Under the pieces are notes generated by a model. That model ran no database searches. It saw only the letters and a list, made by a program, of their open reading frames with translations, and was not told the origin of the DNA. Below are positions 57,765 to 64,000 of a DNA stretch of 64,000 nt, piece by piece. The stretch comes from Microvelia longipes (lineage: Eukaryota > Arthropoda > Insecta > Hemiptera > Veliidae): contig JACMZG010001863.1 of the NCBI GenBank assembly GCA_018340805.1, positions 58,752,965-58,816,964 of the forward strand. Reading direction: 5' to 3'. How positions within the stretch are numbered: position 1 is the first letter of the stretch; the number at the start of each line of letters is the position of its first letter. The translations under genes and the position numbers were made by a program.

Positions 57765-58293
57765 CCTCAAAAAAAAAAAAATCTAGAGACCAAACCTTAA
57801 CAGTTAAATCCCCAAACGTAAAAAAATAATAACATAACCTTTACACCCAGGACCCGCGTGTCCGATCAACCTGATTGAGGTTTTTCTGTGGTTTCCCTCA
57901 ATTTTACAGGCGAATGCCAGGTTGAATCATTAAAAGTCAGTCCACAGACTGCATAGGCAACCTTTTTGAAACTCCTGCAAACTACCTATACAATATAATC
58001 CTATTCAAAACACCACCAAAAATACCTTTTGACAATCCCCCCAAAAAAAATAAACAAATAAATAAAAAAAAAAATAAAATACCCAAACCAAAAAATATAA
58101 AATTATCCTTGACCCAAACAAACCCCTCACTCCCCAAAACATAATCAAAATTTATACCACAAAAATAACAAAAAATAAATAAAATAAAGAGGCACAAATT
58201 ACCCTAATCAATAAATATAATATGGCTCCGGTATACACAAAATAAATATTGTATTACTTTTGCCAATAAAGAACTTGTTTAAAAAAAAAAAAA
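57765..58293 (+). other. LINE 3' UTR and poly-A tail
   Basis: A- and C-rich on the plus strand, with GAGGTTTTTCTGTGGTTTCC CTCAATTTTACAGGCGAATG CCAGG at 57877-57923, a word typical of 3' UTRs of some arthropod LINEs. AATAAA at 58266 precedes the poly-A. The reverse-strand ORF at 57982-58197 is artefactual (G/F-rich complement of A/C-rich UTR). Confidence 0.8.
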
Positions 58294-58456
58294 AGATGTA
58301 GCTCGCATGTAGTCATGTATATGAACAACATATGTGCCAAATTTCTTATTATTATCAGCATTAGTTCATTTTTTATCAAATGACTTGTATACGTTTTTGA
58401 AAGACTTGTAAACATCGAAATATAATCTAATTGAGTTTAAAGTTAGTCCTTGTGTT

Positions 58457-58984
58457 GAAATACCCGTGGTGTAGTGGTTAAGGTACGCGGCCAATACACA
58501 GAATAAATGGACTTTAAGGGAGAGGGATAAAAAAATTCTGCGTACCACGTCCTTTATAAGGGACGTAAAGCCGGTAGTCTCGAGCCTGTGCGTTGTCAGG
58601 TACTCGTTAAAGATCCCTTACCCTAAATGAAACTGGGTATAGGCAAAATTGAGGACCCTCATTGTAAATTCATTATAATACTATTAATAGTGTTTCTGCC
58701 TTGTAGTTTAAAGTGAATGGAGGTTTGGTTTAACAGTGTGAGCACGTGTTGTTTCCAGTTTTCACTATACTATAAGAGTCAGTGAAAATATGTAGGATTG
58801 CTTGAAAAAGCATGAGAGGAACCATAGAAATCCACGGCTCTTCTGTCTAGATTAGATGAAATATACCTACACTTAAAATTAAAAGGAGTAGAACACTATC
58901 TTAGGGAGCTGGCAAAAAGGGCCCAACAACGTGGTCTACTTGCCTGGTAGTTACTACCACTCCCCCCATATTACTACTACTACT
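58457..58984 (+). mobile_element. SINE S2, copy 2, with LINE-like (TAC)n tail
   Basis: Head CCCGTGGTGTAGTGGTTAAG matches the A-box end of copy 1 (41546-42110), but the B-box part of the head is lost. The body is collinear (GGGACGTAAAGCCGGTAGTC, GAGCACGTGTTGTTTCCAG, CATGAGAGGAACCATAGAAA). The tail is better preserved than in copy 1: GTGGTCTACTTGCCTGG (58931-) and ATTACTACTACTACTAG. Flanking tagtccttgt / tagtacttgt may be a decayed target duplication. Confidence 0.82.
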
Positions 58985-59750
58985 AGTACTTGTATATTTC
59001 TTTATGTAGCAAATTTTATAATGAATTCAGTTGAGTAAGAAATACTCAGCTGAATTCATTAATCTTGGAAAACTTCAAAGGTTCTATTAAATTTGGCAAC
59101 ACTCGATCTCAAATAATGTCTGCCTATTATATCAATGTTTAGTTTTAAGATCAATGTTGAGATAGCTTGTTTAGCTGTCTCGAGTATCGGAAACATTGTC
59201 CCATAAACCCAAACTGATTTCTTTCATAGCGTAAAGTATAGTACTTCCGTACGCGTATGTCGTGGCCACGTGGCTTTATCTAGCGGATAACAATTACAAC
59301 TATTATTAATAAAACAAAAATAAACATAAATTATAACCCTGGCTCTCTTTTCTGGAGTGATTTTAACATAAATCACTTTTGCTTTCTTTTTATGTTCTCT
59401 AGGAAAGTGTTGCTATAGTTTATGTCATATTTATTGTAGTATTAACTTCCCTATAAAATAAGAAAACTCTCAAACAAGAAGAATGTTTTAATTAATAAGT
59501 TAAGATATAATTTAAATTAGCTCGCATGTATTCAAAAATAACGTCTAGAATCATGCTGAGTTTTATCTAACTATCAGCATTAGTTACTCTTTTATTTTAA
59601 CATTATTTTATTTAACATACATTTAACAGCATTACTTAACTTGTATACGTGTGTTTTTTTTAATTATAAAAATCGAAAAAATAATAATCTAATTGCGATG
59701 AGAGAAATTTAGTACTAATGATTAGTATATTTTTATTTTGAAATAAATAA
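58985..59750. other. Spacer with a small perfect dyad
   Basis: 59018-59060: AATGAATTCAGTTGAGTA / ATACTCAGCTGAATTCATT forms a strong hairpin. No gene recognised. Confidence 0.45.
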
Positions 59751-60357
59751 TAGTTATTTATGCAACAAGGGATGAAAGTAAGTTTTAAAGCTCAAGTTAA
59801 AGTTTCGTCCTAAGGCAGCGCCGAAGGAGGAAACTTCATTAGCTCACGAGGCCTGTAGGCCAAGGGAGTTAACTAACATTTTGGCTCCCGAGGCTGGACG
59901 AGGGAGATAATACAAGAGCTGAAAACTTTCATCCCTTGTTGCATATTAAATTTTATCTACGACTAGAGAACTAATACTAACAACTATTAATATATTCTTT
60001 AGCTCCTTAATTGTTATTGTGTTAGTTTAGTTTATTCTTACCATGTCAATTACTCTGATGAAGAGAGAATAAAGCCACTATCTTCACATTATTTTATTGT
60101 AAGCTTTCAATAGAATATTGTGTAATACTATATTTGTAATTTAAACATTAGCGTGTGTATATTGTATATTCTACCCGTAGTACCAACATAACACCGAAAA
60201 AAATCCTAAAAATTTCCTAAAATTCCTAAAAAATTTTACTAAAAAATTCTGTCAAGTTGGCAACACTTTCACTTTTCCTCCCTAGGGAATAAAAGTAAAT
60301 TTACAGTGTGAGATAACAAGACTTATGTAGAACTTACAATACAAGGAGTAGATAAAA
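59751..60357 (-). mobile_element. Hairpin composite family 1, copy B (complete palindrome)
   Basis: Inverted relative to 4253-4671. Left end AATAGTTATTTATGCAACAA; 59757-59946 is a palindrome with arms ATGCAACAAGGGATGAAAGT and ACTTTCATCCCTTGTTGCAT around a G+C-rich centre (GGCAGCGCCGAAGGAGG). The core runs to TTGGCAACACTTTCAC, CTTTTCCTCCCTAGGGAATA and CAATACAAGGAGTAGATAAA. It contains about 150 bp (59950-60100) absent from copy A. No ORF. Confidence 0.82.
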
Positions 60358-60409
60358 ATGATTTGTTCCTATTCGGCAAGTATATCTATAGTACAGTTTT
60401 GTTTGGATT

Positions 60410-60625
60410 ATCGAATTTTAGTCGGCATCGAGCGAGATCAGTGCTTGATAGGTGACTGCTGGCTATAAGAAATTTATCATTTCAATAGGCCGTTAAAAAT
60501 GAAGGCCGAGGATGATTTTATTTATTTATTTATTTATACATACATAAAAATTGAAGCATACAAAAAAAACATTTTATTTAGAAAATAATTAAACATGGTA
60601 AATACAAAAAAAAAAAAACATGTAT
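60410..60625 (+). repeat. 5S-rRNA-derived repeat with (TTTA)n tail, copy 1
   Basis: GTCGGCATCGAGCGAGATCA GTGCTTGATAGGTGACTGC resembles the 5S 3' half (GTCGGGCGCGGTTAGTACTTGGATGGGTGACCGC). It is followed by AAGAAATTTATCATTTCAAT, GGCCGAGGATGATTTTATTT, (ATTT)n, and an A-rich end. Collinear with 62747-62945. Confidence 0.72.
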
Positions 60626-61315
60626 ATGTATAGCCGCATGAGCAAATGCTTGTACGCGCGGCACTGAGTTGAAGTTGCCTTGATATTGTTATATTAATTG
60701 TTTATATTTTCCATGTAAACTTAATAAATATTAATTTATAAAAAAAATAATATTATACATTAGAATACTAACAATCTATTTAATATACCTATTATAATTA
60801 TTAATAATTTTATCTTAAATAAATTAAATAAAATAGGCTAATTATTCAAGAAAAAAAGAAAAGTATAGTAAGACGTATTAAGTTATTGTTGTGATATGTG
60901 AAAAGTAAGAAGAAATCGAATTTGCTTTATTTTGTTTTTCATTATTTTTTTTTATTGTTACAGATTTTAATTATTTTTTTTTTTTTTTTTAACTTTATTG
61001 ATTATTGTCTACAATAAATGTATTTGACATAGTGCTAATGTTAGGAAAAGTGACTTGGCGGTCTTGATAGGAGGAATCACCCAGTGGTGATACTCCTTGG
61101 CGTGGTTAGGTTTTAAATGCTGAAATTTTACTTATAATATAAAAATTTGGCTTGAACTAAATTAGTTGACTTTTGAATAGTTGAATTTTATAAATTGTGT
61201 ATTCATTTATATTTAAAAAAGTATTTGATTTATTAAGATGATGAGATGATGACCACGCCTAATGCTTTGCGGCGGAACAGTTCAGAACGGCAATGCATGT
61301 TTTAGTTAGACATGC
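60626..61315. other. A+T-rich spacer
   Basis: Poly-T at 60975-60990. No gene recognised. Confidence 0.4.
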
Positions 61316-61323
61316 ACTGCGTC

Positions 61324-61866
61324 CTTAGAATAATACTATATATAGAAGGAGCACTACTGATAACACGAAAGCTGGTTCACTGGTGCAACTAAGTAATGCT
61401 GCCACCCTTACAATATACAATTTTCTAAAAAAAAAGTTGGCAATACTTCCGGTTGCTGAATTATTATGTTCTATTATTAATTAATGATTGATTATTCATA
61501 AAATACTAATATAAATATCGGTGCATTACAATATTTTATGCATTTTAAATTGTAGTTTAACGTATTTATTAAAATTATATATAAAAAGTAGTCCTCGTCA
61601 ACTAAATGTAGATTCTTGTATTCCGCCACCCTTATGCCATCTAAGACCAGTTTTATTAAATACTCAGCAAGTGTTTTAAGTTATTATATTTTTTCTTTAC
61701 GATCTTTCTTCATTAATAGATATTTATGACACATATTTAAAATAATGTTTTGTTGTCAGGTTGGCAGCATTACTTAGTTGCACCAGTCAGCCGGCTTTCG
61801 TGTTATCAGTAGAATTACATTGTGTTTACGGTCCTGTGCTCCTTCTATATATAGTATTATTCTAAG
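61324..61866. mobile_element. 543-bp MITE with long TIRs and perfect 8-bp TSD
   Basis: Ends CTTAGAATAATACTATATAT and ATATATAGTATTATTCTAAG are perfect inverted repeats. Inverted similarity extends about 90 bp, with a ~30-bp insertion in the right arm (GATAACACGAAAGC.GG / CCGGCTTTCGTGTTATC; TGCAACTAAGTAATGCTGCC / GGCAGCATTACTTAGTTGCA). The 8-bp duplication actgcgtc flanks it (61316-61323, 61867-61874). The interior is shared with 14335-14715. Non-coding; the class is uncertain among 8-bp-TSD groups. Confidence 0.93.
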
Positions 61867-61874
61867 ACTGCGTC

Positions 61875-62740
61875 ACTAAAAAGTTAAATAAAAACAAATG
61901 TACTATAAAATATTACAAGATGTAATCAAGATAAAAGGAAGTTTACTATAAAAACAAAAGAGTGCTGACGTCACAGAGACCAGATGATAGGTATGAATGA
62001 GCCTGAGTATATATAGACTATGACGTTGAGGATAATCACATGTAATGGGTCCGCTGTCTAAATATAGCTCCGATTTCGAGTATTTAGTGTTTTAAACTTG
62101 ACTCATTGTGTCTTTGTGATTTATACACCGTGTTTAAAATTAGCTGTGCCATTTTAAATGGATGGATTAAAATTCCATCGTGTTTTTTTAGATAGAATAA
62201 ACTTTCTATTTTCTTGAAACATATTTATGAAGGTTAGCTGCCTTTAGATCAATGAGATTGAGGAAAAAAAATTATTTTTCTCAGCTGATTTTTTTATTTT
62301 TTCTCAGTAATTGTTGTATAAGCATATAGGAAAAGTAATGTGTTTCCTCTAATAATAATTATAATAATAATAATAATAATTATAGAATTACTAATCAGTA
62401 ATTCTACAAACCTGCTCAATACTACGAAAGACCTTGAATATGACTTAATAGTATGCAACATAGACATGACTCGACAGAACTTTTGTGAGACCACATTAGT
62501 TCATATATGAGAAGGTGACTTGGTAAAACCCGTCCCTTGCTCTTAAAAACTAGCCTAGGCTAAGAATTAAAAGAAAAAAAAAATAATTATTATTATTATT
62601 ATTAAATCAAATTTTTAAATCAATGAATACCTTAAATTAGCCTTAGTCTTGGTACTTTATACCCGACTAATGCTAACGAAAACTGGCAAAAGCTAAGAAA
62701 AAATAAAATAAATAAAAAAAAAAAATAATAATAATAATAA
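61875..62740. other. Spacer with simple repeats and a repeat X relic
   Basis: (AAT)n near 62350-62385 and (ATT)n near 62585-62605. GCATATAGGAAAAGTAATGT (62322-62341) matches the repeat X head. No gene. Confidence 0.45.
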
Positions 62741-62945
62741 ATTTAAGTCGGCATCGAGCGAGATCAGTGCTTGATGGGGTGACCGCTGGCTATAAGAAAT
62801 TTATCATTTCAATACGCCGTTACAAATAAAGGCCGAGGATGATTTTATTTATTTATTTATTTATACATACATGAAAATTTAAGCATACAAAAAACATTTT
62901 TTGTAGAAAATAATTTAACATGGTAAATACAAAAACAAAAAAAAT
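62741..62945 (+). repeat. 5S-rRNA-derived repeat with (TTTA)n tail, copy 2
   Basis: GTCGGCATCGAGCGAGATCA GTGCTTGATGGGGTGACCGC is closer to 5S rRNA than copy 1. The body and (ATTT)n tail match 60410-60625. An (AAT)n tract immediately precedes it. Confidence 0.75.
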
Positions 62946-62962
62946 ATAATGATAATAATAAT

Positions 62963-63194
62963 AATGGCCGTTTAAAGCCTTGCGGCTCATCAGGGATAAC
63001 TCCTGCGGGAACCACCTCGGGTGGTAGTAGCAATCGTTACGCTCTAAGTGTATTCTAAAGTTGGCGATAATGTATTTAAACAATAATCTTCTATAAACTG
63101 AGAGCGTAACCTGGGGTGCGAACCCCAGACCTCCGTGGGTGTCAAAGGTCAGTGTAAAGACTAACGCCTTAGCGACCTCGGCCACGGAGGCGGC
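62963..63194 (-). mobile_element. SINE S1, full-length copy, reverse strand
   Basis: Minus strand: GCCGCCTCCGTGGCCGAGGT (A-box region), B-box GGTTCGCACCCCAGG, the body, and a tail running into (ATT)n. Collinear with 5430-5652. The 119-codon reverse ORF at 62853-63212 runs through it and is artefactual. Confidence 0.86.
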
Positions 63195-64000
63195 TAATTT
63201 GCTGTGTTTCATCTAAGTATCCCTATCTGTCTGAGAATGTGTGTGTTTGTCTATGTCTCACATAACTGTGTGTATGTATGTATGTGTGTCACGCATAACT
63301 GTCAGCTCGGGTGTGTTTAGGAAAGAAAGTTGAAACTTTAAAATCAGAACTTATGCTTTTAACAACATGAAATTGTTCTTGCCCGTTCTTGATGTTTTCT
63401 TTATGAATACCAATACGGCAAATTATTTAAATTTTATTATAATTTTAGTATTTATGTGATTCTAGTTCGATTGTTGATTGTAACTAGTTTTAAATGACTC
63501 GGTTGTAATTTAAATGGTACCTTTGTTTTGAAATTTTGTGTAAAGCCCCCGGATATTGTTAGTCCTGCCCTCTTTGGCGAGCTGTGATTTGACCCCAGTA
63601 CCCGTACACAACATATTTGTACGTATCATCTTTTTATAACATACATTCGTATGATAACATTCGTTATTCGTTCTTCTTATAAACCTGCGTAAATTTAATA
63701 ATATTATCGTAAAACAAACATATCGCGTTATCTTTTTTTACAGTTAGAGTTTAAAGGAAAATATTTACAAAAATTAGACAGTTTTCCTCCACGTGTCTCC
63801 TTTGTTTTCTCTTTTCCCCTTCGGTTTTGACATAAACGAATAGAAGGTTTTTTTGCATATGAGTATGTTGGGGAAATTTTCTAGTTGTTTACATAATAAA
63901 ACAATTCTTTTGGCCAATTTGTTAAACGAATTTATATATTTTTTATTTGTATTTTTTCCCTTTACATCAAACCATCATACAATAAATGGGGGGTTGGAAC
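63195..64000. other. Spacer with repeat X-like TGTGTG block
   Basis: 63228-63330 (TCTGAGAATGTGTGTGTTTG, GTGTGTCACGCATAACTGTC) resembles the middle of repeat X near 43075. Beyond that nothing is recognised. Confidence 0.4.

Larger units (their letters stand above)
55482..58293 (+). mobile_element. 5'-truncated poly(A) LINE with RT, RNase H and zinc knuckle
   Basis: About 2.8 kb inserted in repeat X with a perfect 11-bp target duplication agatgtagctc (55471-55481 and 58294-58304), an AATAAA signal at 58266-58271 and a poly-A tail (58281-58293). ORF2 is open from the 5' junction. The 5' UTR, ORF1 and endonuclease are absent, as expected from incomplete target-primed reverse transcription. RNase H after RT indicates an I-superfamily-type LINE. 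A clean TSD and a single frame break suggest a fairly young insertion. Confidence 0.95.

Noticed and set aside
57982..58197. G/F-rich reverse ORF
   Set aside because: Complement of the A/C-rich LINE 3' UTR.
59757..59946. Bacterial-type terminator or attenuator hairpin
   Set aside because: The palindrome is about 190 bp, part of a dispersed element, and the DNA is eukaryotic.
62853..63212. 119-codon reverse ORF
   Set aside because: Runs through SINE S1 and its simple-repeat tail; no independent gene evidence.

Overview
This is an A+T-rich, repeat-dominated stretch of a eukaryotic nuclear genome. Retroelement proteins, tRNA- and 5S-rRNA-derived SINE-like repeats, many MITE-like elements and long (TA)n tracts point to an arthropod, most likely an insect. 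A hemipteran is my best guess, from the look of the LINE C-termini, but the sequence does not prove it. I find no complete host protein-coding gene, no functional rRNA or tRNA gene, no CRISPR array and no operon. Long reading frames are either transposon-derived or translations of tandem repeats. The only host-exon candidate is a 165-bp segment at 34436-34600, weakly reminiscent of the C-terminal part of an insect odorant receptor.

Layout. 0-12 kb: tandem arrays, a hAT-type MITE with 8-bp target duplications (2579-2968), a hairpin-ended composite element (4253-4671), a reverse-oriented tRNA-derived SINE (5430-5652), a TIR element (6436-7509), a truncated LINE with a (TAC)n tail and 13-bp target duplications (7740-8176), a 1.8-kb pyrimidine-rich array (8545-10320), and a 5S-rRNA-derived repeat split by a TA-target MITE (10720-11470). 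12-20 kb: two inverted copies of one 8-bp-TSD MITE (13359-13881, 18025-18702), a ~930-bp TIR element and several minisatellites. 20-32 kb: a decayed unrecognised coding-like segment, 5S-derived repeats, a reverse-strand LINE RT remnant inside an inverted repeat (25290-26645), and a chain of minisatellites including a 2.3-kb array with higher-order structure (26880-29145). 32-47 kb: four copies of a second hairpin composite (two forming a dimer at 45881-47098), a second (TAC)n-tailed LINE with 18-bp TSD, a reverse-strand LINE fragment and a tRNA-derived SINE with 14-bp TSD. 47-64 kb: a 0.94-kb tandem duplication carrying a LINE C-terminus, a third hairpin composite with a 50-codon ORF, a foldback element, a nearly intact poly(A)-tailed LINE (55482-58293), a second copy of the SINE, the inverted partner of the 4-kb composite, and a 543-bp MITE.

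How the parts relate. One dispersed family, called 'repeat X' here, served as landing ground for at least four later insertions: LINE tails at 7740 and 38756, the foldback at 54074 and the LINE at 55482. The SINE at 41546 and 58457 carries a 3' tail resembling that of the (TAC)n-tailed LINE family, suggesting parasitism of that LINE's machinery. The most unusual material is a set of three otherwise different composites. They share a terminal motif close to AATAGTTATTTATGC on a palindromic end and a CTCC(C)TAGG-type block; two of the three carry a short N-terminal ORF. One ORF ends in LLPVKSRSKYLK, which resembles the N-terminal region of Crypton-like tyrosine-recombinase proteins. I propose these as non-autonomous relatives of a hairpin-ended element superfamily that deserves proper definition.
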